Source of the DNA: Halovivax ruber XH-70
GTDB lineage: Archaea > Halobacteriota > Halobacteria > Halobacteriales > Natrialbaceae
DNA length: 64,000 nt
NCBI RefSeq assembly: GCF_000328525.1
Contig: NC_019964.1
Coordinates: forward strand, 1,736,001 to 1,800,000
Direction: 5' to 3'
Below are positions 9,088 to 17,073 of this stretch, one piece after another. Under the pieces are notes generated by a model that ran no database searches, had not been told where the DNA came from, and saw only the letters and a list, made by a program, of their open reading frames with translations. Numbering within the stretch: position 1 is the first letter of the stretch; each line of letters opens with the position of its first letter. The position numbers were made by a program, and so were the translations under genes.

Positions 9088-10611
9088 ATGACCGACTGGA
9101 CCGAGAAGTACCGCCCGGATACGTTGTCGGCGGTACGGGGAAACGACAAGGCCCGCGACGCGCTCCGCGAGTGGGCCCAGAACTGGGACGACCACCGGAA
9201 AGCGGCGATCGTCCACGGAAGCCCCGGTGTCGGAAAGACCTCGGCCGCACACGCGCTGGCCGCCGACATGAACTGGCCCGTGATGGAACTGAACGCGAGC
9301 GACCACCGCGGGAAAGACATCATCGACCGCGTCGCGGGTGAGGCCTCGAAGTCGGGCACGCTGACGGGCGGCACGAGCGGCCGCCGGCTCGTGATCCTGG
9401 ACGAAGCCGACAACTTCCACGGGAACGCCGACTACGGCGGCTCGCGGGCGGTCACGGACGTCGTCAAATCGGCCAGCCAGCCCATCGTCCTCGTCGCCAA
9501 CGAGTTCTACGACATGAGTAACTCGTTGCGCAACGCCTGCGAGACCATCGAATTCCGCGATGTCTCCACGCGCTCGATCGTTCCCGTCCTCCGAGACATC
9601 TGCCGCAAGGAAGGCATCGAGTTCGAGGCGGACGCCTTGCGCGCGATCGCCGAGAACACGAGCGGTGATCTGCGATCGGCGGTCAACGACCTGCAGGCGA
9701 TCGCCGAATCGACGGAGCGACTCACCGAGGAAGACGTCGTCACCGGCTCGCGAGATACCACGGAAGGCATCTTCGATTACCTCGACGAACTCATCAAGGA
9801 GAAAGACGCCGAGGGAGCGCTGAAAGCCTCCTACGACGTCGACGAGACGCCGGACGATCTGATCAACTGGATCGAGGACAACGTGCCGAAGGACTACGCC
9901 GGCGCCGAACTTGCCGACGCGTACGGCTACCTGTCGAACGCCGACCGCTGGCTCGGGCGGGTCCGCGCGACCCAGGAGTACAGCTACTGGCGCTACGCGA
10001 CAGACAACATGACCGCTGGCGTCGCCGCCTCCCGCCGGGAGCCGAAGGGCGGCTGGACCCGCTACGGCCCGCCGAGTTACTGGTCCAAACTCGGGCGGAG
10101 CCGAGGGAGCCGGAACACGCGCGACGCGATCGCCAGCCGAATCGCCGACCGTGAGGGGGCGAGCATCGCGACCGCCCGCAACGACATCCTCCCGTATCTG
10201 GCATCGATGACCCACCACTGCCGCAATCGTGATCTCACCGTCCAGATGGCGGCCGCCTACGAGCTAGACGAGGCCGAAGTCTCGTTCGTCACCGGCAGCG
10301 GCAAGGACACGAACAAGGTCGAATCGATCGTCGAAGACGCCGAAGCGCGCCGTGAGGCAGCAGCGGTCGAACACTCCGGTGACGCCTTCCTCGACGCCGT
10401 TCGGTCGGACGGCGACCACGACGAGACGAGCGAGTCGACGCCCGACAGCGAACCGGCGAACCAGCAGACGCTCGCTGACGATGGGCAGTCCGGAGACGAC
10501 GGGAGCGCAAACTCGGATGCAGACGCCGCGGGCGGGGGGAGTACCGACGCAGCTGACAGCGATGCAGGCGACGGAGACGACGGACAATCCGGCCTCGGCG
10601 ACTTCGTGTAG
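9088..10611 (+). CDS. rfcL: Replication factor C large subunit
   Basis: Large subunit of the clamp loader, which uses ATP to open the PCNA ring and place it on primer-template DNA. It has 507 residues. The AAA+ core shows Walker A GSPGVGKT (44-51), Walker B VILDEAD and a sensor region. The RFC collar follows, then a long acidic low-complexity tail from about residue 435, typical of haloarchaea. The last residues QSGLGDFV fit a PCNA-interacting (PIP) box. It is transcribed alone; the next gene is hisC about 100 bases on. Confidence 0.95.
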   Translation: MTDWTEKYRPDTLSAVRGNDKARDALREWAQNWDDHRKAAIVHGSPGVGKTSAAHALAADMNWPVMELNASDHRGKDIIDRVAGEASKSGTLTGGTSGRRLVILDEADNFHGNADYGGSRAVTDVVKSASQPIVLVANEFYDMSNSLRNACETIEFRDVSTRSIVPVLRDICRKEGIEFEADALRAIAENTSGDLRSAVNDLQAIAESTERLTEEDVVTGSRDTTEGIFDYLDELIKEKDAEGALKASYDVDETPDDLINWIEDNVPKDYAGAELADAYGYLSNADRWLGRVRATQEYSYWRYATDNMTAGVAASRREPKGGWTRYGPPSYWSKLGRSRGSRNTRDAIASRIADREGASIATARNDILPYLASMTHHCRNRDLTVQMAAAYELDEAEVSFVTGSGKDTNKVESIVEDAEARREAAAVEHSGDAFLDAVRSDGDHDETSESTPDSEPANQQTLADDGQSGDDGSANSDADAAGGGSTDAADSDAGDGDDGQSGLGDFV

Positions 10612-10714
10612 CGCACGGATTCGTCGCCACGGCCTTCCCCGCCTCTGCTGGAGCCGGATAGCTGATCCGGGGCGTTGCGGACTTCTTAAGAGTCGCCGGT
10701 GAGGAGTAGCGCAC

Positions 10715-11848
10715 ATGCAGCCACGAGATCTCTCGACCCACGCGACGTACGAGGCGGGTCGGGGCATCGAGGAGGTCGCCCGCGAACAGGGGCGCGATCC
10801 GGACGAGTTCGTCACCCTCTCCTCGAACGAAAACCCACACGGGCCCGCCCCGGCAGCAGTCGAGGCGATACGGGCGGCCGCGTCATCGGCACACGCCTAT
10901 CCCAAGGCAGCCCACGCCGACCTGACCGATCGACTGGCCGAGGAGTGGCACGTCGATTCCGCCCAGATCTGGCTCGGGAACGGCGGCGACGGCGCGATCG
11001 ATTACCTCTCCCGGGCGATGGTCGATCCGGACGATACCGTCCTCGTCCCGGAGCCGGGCTTTGCCTACTACGCAATGAGCGCGCGCTTTCACCACGGCCG
11101 CGTCAGGACCTACGAGCTCTCGAAGGACGACGATTTCGAGCAAGAGCCGGAGACCATCCTCGCAGCTGCCGAGCACGATCGGCTCCTCTATCTCACCTCG
11201 CCGCACAACCCATCCGGTTCGACGGCCTCGCTCGAAACCATCGAACGAATCGCCCGCGAGACGGCCGACGAGACGCTCGTCGTCGTCGACGAGGCCTACG
11301 GCGAGTTCGCCGAAACCGACAGCGCCGTCGCCCTGATCGAGGGACGCGACGGGTTCGACGCACGAGACGACGTCGCCGTGATCAGGACCTTCTCGAAGGC
11401 CTACGGCCTGGCCGGCGTTCGCCTCGGCTACGCCATCGTTCCCGGGACGTGGGCGGACGCCTACGCACGCGTGAACACGCCCTTCGCCGCGAGCGAACCC
11501 GCTTGCCGAGCCGGGCTGGCCGCGCTCGACGACACCGATCACGTCGAGCAAGCGGTCGACTCCGCACGCTGGGCTCGCGAGTACCTCGCGTCCACCGTCG
11601 ACGCACCCGCCTGGCCGAGCGACGGGAACTTCGTCCTCTTCGACGTCGGAGACGGCACCGCCGTCGCGGCGGCGCTCCAGGACCGCGGCGTCATCGTCCG
11701 CGACTGTACGAGTTTCGGCCTGCCCGGGTGTATCCGGGTGAGCTGTGGCACGGAGTCGGAGACGAAGCGCGCCGCCGACGCCATCGGCGACGTCCTCGCG
11801 ACGCGCGACGGGCGGCCCACGGCTGACGAGGAGGTGAGTCGCTCGTGA
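10715..11848 (+). CDS. hisC: Histidinol-phosphate aminotransferase
   Basis: Class I/II PLP-dependent aminotransferase of histidine biosynthesis, converting imidazole acetol phosphate to histidinol phosphate. It has 377 residues. The N-terminal LSSNENPHGP and SAHAYPKAAH motifs are HisC hallmarks; TSPHNPSGS binds the cofactor phosphate region; VVVDEAYGEF and the PLP lysine Lys228 in TFSKAYGLAGVRLGY are clear. It overlaps the next gene by four bases (GTGA), so it is co-translated with an adenylate-kinase-like protein. Specificity for histidinol phosphate is inferred from the motifs and is likely. Confidence 0.93.
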   Translation: MQPRDLSTHATYEAGRGIEEVAREQGRDPDEFVTLSSNENPHGPAPAAVEAIRAAASSAHAYPKAAHADLTDRLAEEWHVDSAQIWLGNGGDGAIDYLSRAMVDPDDTVLVPEPGFAYYAMSARFHHGRVRTYELSKDDDFEQEPETILAAAEHDRLLYLTSPHNPSGSTASLETIERIARETADETLVVVDEAYGEFAETDSAVALIEGRDGFDARDDVAVIRTFSKAYGLAGVRLGYAIVPGTWADAYARVNTPFAASEPACRAGLAALDDTDHVEQAVDSARWAREYLASTVDAPAWPSDGNFVLFDVGDGTAVAAALQDRGVIVRDCTSFGLPGCIRVSCGTESETKRAADAIGDVLATRDGRPTADEEVSRS

Positions 11849-12435
11849 GAGTCGCCGTCACCGGCACGCCGGGGACGGGCAAGACAACGGCGACGGCAGC
11901 CCTCGTCGACCGGTTCGACGCCAACGTGGAAGCCGACACGTCGACATCCGCCGTGACGGTCGATGGGAAAGAGACGGTCGACGAACTCACCGCAGACGAT
12001 ATCTGTCACCTGAACGACCTCATCGAGTCCGAGTCGCTGTACACGGACGTCGACGAGGACCGGGACAGCGTCATCGCCGATATGGACGCCCTCGAATCGG
12101 TCGTCGACGACCGTGCGCCGGTCGTGGTCGACTCCCACCTCGCACACCACCTGCCGGCCGACCGCGTCGTCGTCCTCCGGTGTGAACCGAACGAGCTGGC
12201 CCGTCGCCTGCGCGAGCGGGGAGAAGCTGCCGAGAAAGCACACGAAAACGCGGAGAGCGAGGCGCTCGACGTGATCCTCGCCGAGGCGGTCGAATCCCAC
12301 GGCCTGGAGTCCGTCTACGAGATCGACACGACGGAACGCACTCCCGACGACGTGGCCGACCGCATCGTCGATGTCCTGACGGGCGAACGGGAACCGAGTG
12401 CCGGGACCGTCGACTTCGTGGGGTACCTGCAATGA
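11845..12435 (+). CDS. Adenylate kinase-like P-loop NTPase (Fap7/AK6 type)
   Basis: Small P-loop kinase of 196 residues starting at a GTG that overlaps the hisC stop. Walker A is GTPGTGKTT near the N-terminus, followed by the VVDSHLAHHLP region and VVLRCEPNELARRLRERG (lid/NMP-binding part), as in the archaeal Fap7/AK6 group. In other organisms these proteins have adenylate kinase or ATPase activity and assist 40S/30S assembly by acting on uS11. That role here is inferred from family knowledge. It overlaps the downstream membrane enzyme by four bases (ATGA). Confidence 0.88.
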   Translation: MRVAVTGTPGTGKTTATAALVDRFDANVEADTSTSAVTVDGKETVDELTADDICHLNDLIESESLYTDVDEDRDSVIADMDALESVVDDRAPVVVDSHLAHHLPADRVVVLRCEPNELARRLRERGEAAEKAHENAESEALDVILAEAVESHGLESVYEIDTTERTPDDVADRIVDVLTGEREPSAGTVDFVGYLQ

Positions 12436-13043
12436 CGCTCGATCAATTCCGTCCCTACATCTCGGGGGTCCTCAGGCCGTTCGTGAACGGGTTCGATCGA
12501 CTCGGAATGACGCCCAACGGCGTGAGCGTGGTCGCGTTCGTGACGGCACTCGGCGCCGCTGGTGCCTTCTACCTCGGCGGGGCGTCAGCCCAGTGGTGGT
12601 ACGCAGCCGCCTCGCTGCTCGTGCTGCTAAACGGCTGGCTCGACGTCGTCGATGGCGCACTCGCCAGAAAACAGTCGGTGGCGTCGCGTGCCGGCGACAT
12701 GCTCGACCACGTGCTCGATCGCTACGCCGACGTCGTCATCATCGTCGGACTCGCCGCAGGGATCGAAGCCTACCCGCTGGGCATCGCCGCCGTCACCGGC
12801 GTCCTCCTCACCTCCTACCTCGGCACGCAAGCCCAAGCGGTCGGGCTGGACCGCGTCTACGGCGGCCTCGTCGGTCGAGCCGACCGGCTCGCACTGATCG
12901 GACTGGTCGGCTTCCTGGCCGTGCCCCTGTCGGGTGCGTACGGCGGCCACGGACTGGTCTGGTGGCTGCTCGCGTTCCTCGCCGTCGTCGGTCATCTGAC
13001 GGCGATCCAGCGATTCTACTACGCCTGGCTCGCGCTCAAGTAG
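12432..13043 (+). CDS. CDP-alcohol phosphatidyltransferase family membrane enzyme
   Basis: Polytopic membrane enzyme of 203 residues that should join a CDP-activated archaeol to an alcohol headgroup. The family signature is complete: DGALARKQSVASRAGDMLDH then VLD, matching DGx2ARx8Gx3Dx3D, which binds metal and the CDP moiety. About six hydrophobic segments surround it. The headgroup is uncertain; archaetidylinositol-phosphate or archaetidylglycerol-phosphate synthase are the obvious candidates. It is the last gene of the hisC operon, joined by ATGA overlap. Confidence 0.88.
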   Translation: MTLDQFRPYISGVLRPFVNGFDRLGMTPNGVSVVAFVTALGAAGAFYLGGASAQWWYAAASLLVLLNGWLDVVDGALARKQSVASRAGDMLDHVLDRYADVVIIVGLAAGIEAYPLGIAAVTGVLLTSYLGTQAQAVGLDRVYGGLVGRADRLALIGLVGFLAVPLSGAYGGHGLVWWLLAFLAVVGHLTAIQRFYYAWLALK

Positions 13044-13126
13044 GCCAGGTGACGATTGGAAGCGGGAGACGTCTCGTCCGCATCCGGCGGACGAATCGAT
13101 TCGCAAGACGGTCACCGGGGCGCATC

Positions 13127-13134
13127 CTTTATGA
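13127..13134 (+). promoter_or_regulatory. TATA box of MBF1-like gene
   Basis: CTTTATGA lies about 27 bases before the ATG at 13158, fitting a leaderless transcript. It also argues for this start over an in-frame ATG at 13056 upstream of the box. Confidence 0.5.
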
Positions 13135-13157
13135 CTCGGCGTCTCATACCCACCGCC

Positions 13158-13700
13158 ATGGTTCAGTGTGAGATGTGTGGCGCCGAGACGCAGGCCCCGA
13201 AGACGATCAAAGTCGAGGGCGCGAAGCTGGACGTCTGCTCGAACTGTACCGACTTCGGGACGGAGGTCAAGACGCCAGGCTCCACCTCGAGCACGTCGAC
13301 GAAGTACTCCACCGACAGTTCGGGGTCGAGCAGTGGGAGTGGGTCCACGAGTCGGTCGAGCAGTGGTGGGAGCAGTGGCGGCGGTGGCGGCCGATCGTCG
13401 GATATGTTCGACGAGATGGACGAAATCGCGCCGGATTACGACGACGCCATTCGCCAGGCCCGTGAGGAAGCCGGGCTGAGCCAGTCAGAACTGGCGAACG
13501 AACTCAACGAGAAGGCGAGTCTCATCCGCAAACTCGAACGCGGTGAGACGTTGCCGAGTGACGAGGTCCAGTCGGAACTGGAACAATTCTTCGACCTGTC
13601 ACTCTCCGCGAGCACTGGAGGGAGCGACGACACCGAGTGGAGTGGTGGCTCGTCCTCGGGAAGTTACACCCTCGGCGACGTCGTGAAACGGAAGGACTGA
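13158..13700 (+). CDS. Multiprotein bridging factor 1-like protein (zinc ribbon + HTH)
   Basis: Archaeal MBF1-type protein of 180 residues. The N-terminus has a zinc ribbon (CEMCGAET, then VCSNCTDFG). A serine/glycine linker spans about 50-90, and an XRE helix-turn-helix (AREEAGLSQSELANELNEKA, then SLIRKLERGETLPS) lies around 105-155. MBF1 in eukaryotes bridges activators to TBP; in archaea it associates with the ribosome or transcription machinery. The start at 13158 (MVQCEMCGAET) is supported by the TATA box about 27 bases upstream. It is monocistronic. Confidence 0.92.
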   Translation: MVQCEMCGAETQAPKTIKVEGAKLDVCSNCTDFGTEVKTPGSTSSTSTKYSTDSSGSSSGSGSTSRSSSGGSSGGGGGRSSDMFDEMDEIAPDYDDAIRQAREEAGLSQSELANELNEKASLIRKLERGETLPSDEVQSELEQFFDLSLSASTGGSDDTEWSGGSSSGSYTLGDVVKRKD

Positions 13701-13778
13701 GATCGGCGACTACCGCCGGCTGGCCCTGCTGGCACCGGACTCGCAAGGTTTTTCCTGCCGCCCGGAAGCCGTTCGGGT

Positions 13779-14423
13779 ATGTTCGTCCTCGTCAACACCA
13801 AGACGTATCCGTGTGACCCAGTCGCCGTCGCCGAGGCGGCGAGGGCCGTCGAACCGTCGACCGACGCCAGACTCGCCGTCGCACCGGAGCCGACCGCACT
13901 GGCCGCAGTCGCCGAGACGGGAATCGAGACCTGGGCCCAGCACGTCGACCCGATCGAGCCGGGAAGCAACACCGGCTCGATCCTCGCCGAGTCGGTCGCC
14001 GACGCCGGAGCCGCAGGAACGCTGCTCAATCACTCGGAGCGTCGCCAACGGCTCGACCAACTGGACGAGAGCCTCACGGCGAGCGGGCGAGCCGGCCTCG
14101 AGACGATCGTCTGTGCGAACACGCCCGCCCAGGCCGGGGCCGCAGCCGCGCTCGGCCCCGATGCAGTCGCGATCGAGCCCCCGGCACTGATCGGCGGCGA
14201 CACGCCGGTCAGTCAGGCGGACCCGAACATCGTCGAGGACGCTGTCGACGCCGTCGGTGCGGTCGACTCCGCCGTGTCGGTCCTCTGTGGCGCCGGCATC
14301 TCGACCGGCGACGACGTCCTTGCCGCCCGTGAATTGGGCGCCGACGGCGTCTTACTCGCGAGCGGCGTCGCGAAAGCCGACGACCCTGCCGGCGCGCTCG
14401 AGTCACTCGTCGACCCGCTTTAG
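13779..14423 (+). CDS. tpiA: Triose-phosphate isomerase
   Basis: Interconverts dihydroxyacetone phosphate and glyceraldehyde-3-phosphate. It has 214 residues, the short archaeal form. Catalytic positions are visible: Lys in VNTKTYP near the N-terminus, His in NHSERR, Glu in [10 protein letters not shown], and the phosphate-binding loop [13 protein letters not shown] near the C-terminus. It is transcribed alone, 78 bases after the MBF1-like gene and about 200 bases before the TIR protein. Confidence 0.95.
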   Translation: MFVLVNTKTYPCDPVAVAEAARAVEPSTDARLAVAPEPTALAAVAETGIETWAQHVDPIEPGSNTGSILAESVADAGAAGTLLNHSERRQRLDQLDESLTASGRAGLETIVCANTPAQAGAAAALGPDAVAIEPPALIGGDTPVSQADPNIVEDAVDAVGAVDSAVSVLCGAGISTGDDVLAARELGADGVLLASGVAKADDPAGALESLVDPL

Positions 14424-14588
14424 GGCGACGTCAGCCCGACCGGATTACTAATCGATCGACGGGGTAGACACGGTTGTCGATAGTCAGAGACAGCAAAAGA
14501 CGACGAATCGGCCCGATCAAATCTTTTATTTCTAAATCTGTGGCGTGTCCATACCACATTTCCGTACCTGGCAACGGGATGTAGATAC

Positions 14589-14598
14589 ATTAATAACG
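14589..14598 (+). promoter_or_regulatory. Probable TATA element of TIR-domain gene
   Basis: CATTAATAAC sits about 33 bases before the ATG at 14627, inside a distinctly AT-rich 100-base stretch after tpiA (also TTTTATTTCTAAATC at about 14525). Confidence 0.4.
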
Positions 14599-14626
14599 AT
14601 GTACCGTCGTGGTAGACTAACCGATA

Positions 14627-15241
14627 ATGTCCGGAGAACAGGTGTTCGTCTCGCACGATCCAGCCGACCTGTCTGTCGTTCAGGAGCTGTTCTCGACGGT
14701 GAAGAACTTCCCGTTCGGGGTGCATCTGGCGCTCGAAGCCGTCGAGTCCGGCCGGAGCCGTGAACGACTGGAAGGCCGGCTGGCGAACAGCGACGTCGTC
14801 GTCGCGGTCCTGACGGAATCGTCCGCGGACAGCAAGTGGATCAACCAGGAAGTCGGCTACGCCATCGCGAAAGGGATCCCGGTGGTGGCGCTGTACACCG
14901 ACCCGTCGCTAGGCGGTGGGTTCCTCGACGGCGTCGAGGGCGTCACACTCGATCGGGATAACTTGACCGAGACCGTCTTCAATCTTCTCAGCCGACTCCG
15001 GGCCGAGCTCGCACCCCTCGGCGCGCTCTCGGTACCGAACTGGTACATCAGGTTCCCCTGCACGCTCGCAGACTGTGGCCACCCGGTAACGCTCGAACTC
15101 GAGGAGGGGCAGACGAAACTCTGGAAACTCCACAAACACGGCCAGTTGCTCGAAACGAGCTGTGACGTCTGTAAGACGAGTTATTACTTCGACCCGGCGA
15201 CCATCGGCTTCGTCAGGCGAGAAGAAGCGACGATCAACTGA
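14627..15241 (+). CDS. TIR-domain protein with C-terminal zinc-ribbon-like domain
   Basis: Soluble protein of 204 residues. Residues 5-125 look like a TIR domain: VFVSHDPADLSVVQEL forms the first strand and helix, SDVVVAVLTESSADSKW the middle, and WINQEV carries Trp71 and Glu75 at the WxxxE position that supplies the catalytic glutamate of NAD-cleaving TIRs. Residues 140-190 have CTLADCGH and CDVCKTSYYF, so Cys145, Cys150, Cys179 and Cys182 could bind zinc. There is no membrane segment. TIRs often act in phage defence or signalling, but no partner (ThsA, SIR2, STING, cyclase) is adjacent. Domain calls are fairly sure; the role is unknown. Confidence 0.8.
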   Translation: MSGEQVFVSHDPADLSVVQELFSTVKNFPFGVHLALEAVESGRSRERLEGRLANSDVVVAVLTESSADSKWINQEVGYAIAKGIPVVALYTDPSLGGGFLDGVEGVTLDRDNLTETVFNLLSRLRAELAPLGALSVPNWYIRFPCTLADCGHPVTLELEEGQTKLWKLHKHGQLLETSCDVCKTSYYFDPATIGFVRREEATIN

Positions 15242-15285
15242 CGGGGCCAGTCAACCGACGACGCAGGTGCGTGAACCGCCAGAAC

Positions 15286-15972
15286 TCACTTCAGTCGTTC
15301 GTACGCACCCCTGACGAGTCGGAACGCCTCTCGGGTCCCCGTCGGTCGGTCCGGGTGAGCGTGTTTGACCTGTTCCTGAAATGCCGCACGGATCTCCTCG
15401 GCCGAGGCGTCTTCGTCCACGTCTAAGATCTCTCTGGCATCGACACGCCGCATCGCCACGTCGACGACGATCCCCTCGTCGACGGCAGTCTCTTTGCAGG
15501 TCGGGCAGAGTGATTCGACCCGGTCATCGACGAGCGTGACGCGATACGGTTCCGCACGGATCCACTCACGACAGTGACCGCACAGTCGCTTACTGGGAGC
15601 GATTTCGGTCGAGGAGGTCACCCCGGCGTCGGGGGCCGAACGGGCGTCGGAAGCGGTGGGAGACGAACCGGTCCCCTCGCTACCCGCGTTGGGCTGGTGC
15701 GCCCGACACGCCGAACACAGCGACAGGACGGTGCCGTCCGTCAGGACGACGTCCTCGACGTCGGCCGTCTCGACGGTCGACCGACAGCCTTCGCAGGTCG
15801 CGCTCGCCGTCTCGAGTTCTGCCCGCTCAGCGGCTGCACGGGCGTGTGGCGTACAGGTCGGACAACAGGCAACCTGTGTGCCGTCGGGCATCGAGACGGT
15901 CGTCAACCGTCCGAGCACGACGGACCGGTCGCAGCCGTCACAGCCTTCCCGTCTGTTGTCGGCGACACCCAT
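15286..15972 (-). CDS. J-domain protein with three zinc-ribbon-like repeats
   Basis: Protein of 228 residues built from three similar CxxC-x21/22-CxxC units, with cysteines at 11/14 and 37/40, 60/63 and 86/89, and 131/134 and 156/159. A linker rich in S, T, G and A separates units two and three. The C-terminal 50 residues (EILDVDEDASAEEIRAAF, then HAHPDRPTG) form a short J domain with the HPD motif at 206-208, which stimulates Hsp70 ATPase. The zinc ribbons may bind substrate or nucleic acid. It is not a canonical DnaJ: no G/F region, and the J domain is at the end. It is convergent with the TIR gene, 44 bases apart. Confidence 0.82.
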   Translation of the reverse strand: MGVADNRREGCDGCDRSVVLGRLTTVSMPDGTQVACCPTCTPHARAAAERAELETASATCEGCRSTVETADVEDVVLTDGTVLSLCSACRAHQPNAGSEGTGSSPTASDARSAPDAGVTSSTEIAPSKRLCGHCREWIRAEPYRVTLVDDRVESLCPTCKETAVDEGIVVDVAMRRVDAREILDVDEDASAEEIRAAFQEQVKHAHPDRPTGTREAFRLVRGAYERLK

Positions 15973-16075
15973 CTACGCGGGAATATGTGTTCGTGATATA
16001 TTAGTTCTGCTCTCCCACACCCGGCCGGTTCACGGAAATCGAGACACCGATACCGTTCGAGCGAGCATCCCCGAT

Positions 16076-16507
16076 ATGAACGTGGCTACCGACAATCGCT
16101 GGCCGCCGGTTCGACGCGCCGATCAGTGGCCGCTCGCACTGGACAGTCTCGCCATCGTCGTCCTCACGATGGTCGGTCAACTGAGACACGGCTATACGCC
16201 CCTCGAGTGGCCGATTCGCACCGTCGAGACCATCACACCGTTCGTCCTCGGCTGGCTCGTCTGTGCCGCCCTGCTCGGGCTGTATCGAAACAGACGACGA
16301 CTCACCCTCCTGACGCACGCTCGGGCCGTCCTGGTCTGCTGGCTGGCCGCCACGAACGTGGCGTTCTTGATCCGCGGCCTGCCCATTACCCCCGGCAACG
16401 TGCCCTGGTCGTTCATGGTCGTCATGGTCGGGCTTGGCGCCATCGCTATCCTCACGAGCCGACTGGGCTACGAGTACGTCGTCCGAACGAACGAGAACCG
16501 ACTCTAG
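16076..16507 (+). CDS. DUF3054 family membrane protein
   Basis: Small polytopic membrane protein of 143 residues with four hydrophobic segments (ALDSLAIVVLTMVGQLRHG, FVLGWLVCAALLGLY, AVLVCWLAATNVAFLIRGL, VVMVGLGAIAILTSRLGYEY). This arrangement, and the RTNENRL-type polar end, fit DUF3054. The ATG at 16076 was chosen because earlier in-frame starts lie inside the neighbouring gene on the other strand. It is divergent from the J-domain gene. The function is unknown. Confidence 0.75.
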   Translation: MNVATDNRWPPVRRADQWPLALDSLAIVVLTMVGQLRHGYTPLEWPIRTVETITPFVLGWLVCAALLGLYRNRRRLTLLTHARAVLVCWLAATNVAFLIRGLPITPGNVPWSFMVVMVGLGAIAILTSRLGYEYVVRTNENRL

Positions 16508-16734
16508 CCCATCGAGTGTATCGTGGTACGTCCCCACTGATTCACGCAGCCATCTGACAGCCCGCCACAGAACTGACTGACCGCACGAAAGAGCTTATTA
16601 TGGCCGGCTCACACCCGGTCGTGTCGATCCAGGTTGGAGTCGACTGGCCCCACAACCACCCCATAACTTATCGAAAACCCATTCACAACCAGACCGTCAT
16701 GACCGAGTCAAGTACGATTAGAATATGGCGAATC

Positions 16735-16742
16735 TTTATATA
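16735..16742 (+). promoter_or_regulatory. TATA box of small membrane protein gene
   Basis: TTTATATA lies about 30 bases before the ATG at 16769, in an AT-rich patch of an otherwise featureless 260-base gap. The spacing fits a nearly leaderless mRNA. Confidence 0.6.
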
Positions 16743-16768
16743 GCCATTTCACGTAGTACTGAATAGCT

Positions 16769-16996
16769 ATGGCCCGGTACTACGACATCATTCTGGCCCT
16801 TATCCCCCTCTCGCTGCTGGGTATCGCAGCGGTCCTGATCGTCGCCGGTCTCCCGACGGTCACGGCGATTCCGGGCGGGGCACTCGTGGCGACGGCGCTG
16901 ATCGGTCACGCACTATTCGTCAACGGCCCGCAGGACGACGTCGAGTACACTGCGGTCGAAGCAACGAGTAACTCACCCGTCGTCAACGCTGACTGA
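16769..16996 (+). CDS. Small two-helix membrane protein, haloarchaeal hypothetical
   Basis: 75-residue protein with two hydrophobic helices (IILALIPLSLLGIAAVLIV and GGALVATALIGHALFV) and an acidic C-terminal tail (GPQDDVEYTAVEA). It has a well-placed TATA box, haloarchaeal codon use and a normal stop, so it is likely expressed. No family function is recognised. The last stretch, facing one side of the membrane, is negatively charged, as is usual in halophiles. Confidence 0.65.
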   Translation: MARYYDIILALIPLSLLGIAAVLIVAGLPTVTAIPGGALVATALIGHALFVNGPQDDVEYTAVEATSNSPVVNAD

Positions 16997-17073
16997 TCGA
17001 CTGGCGAATCACTCACGCCGTTTCTCAGAAAGCTCCTGCGCCACGTCCCCAAGCAGCGGACGTGTCATCGTCG

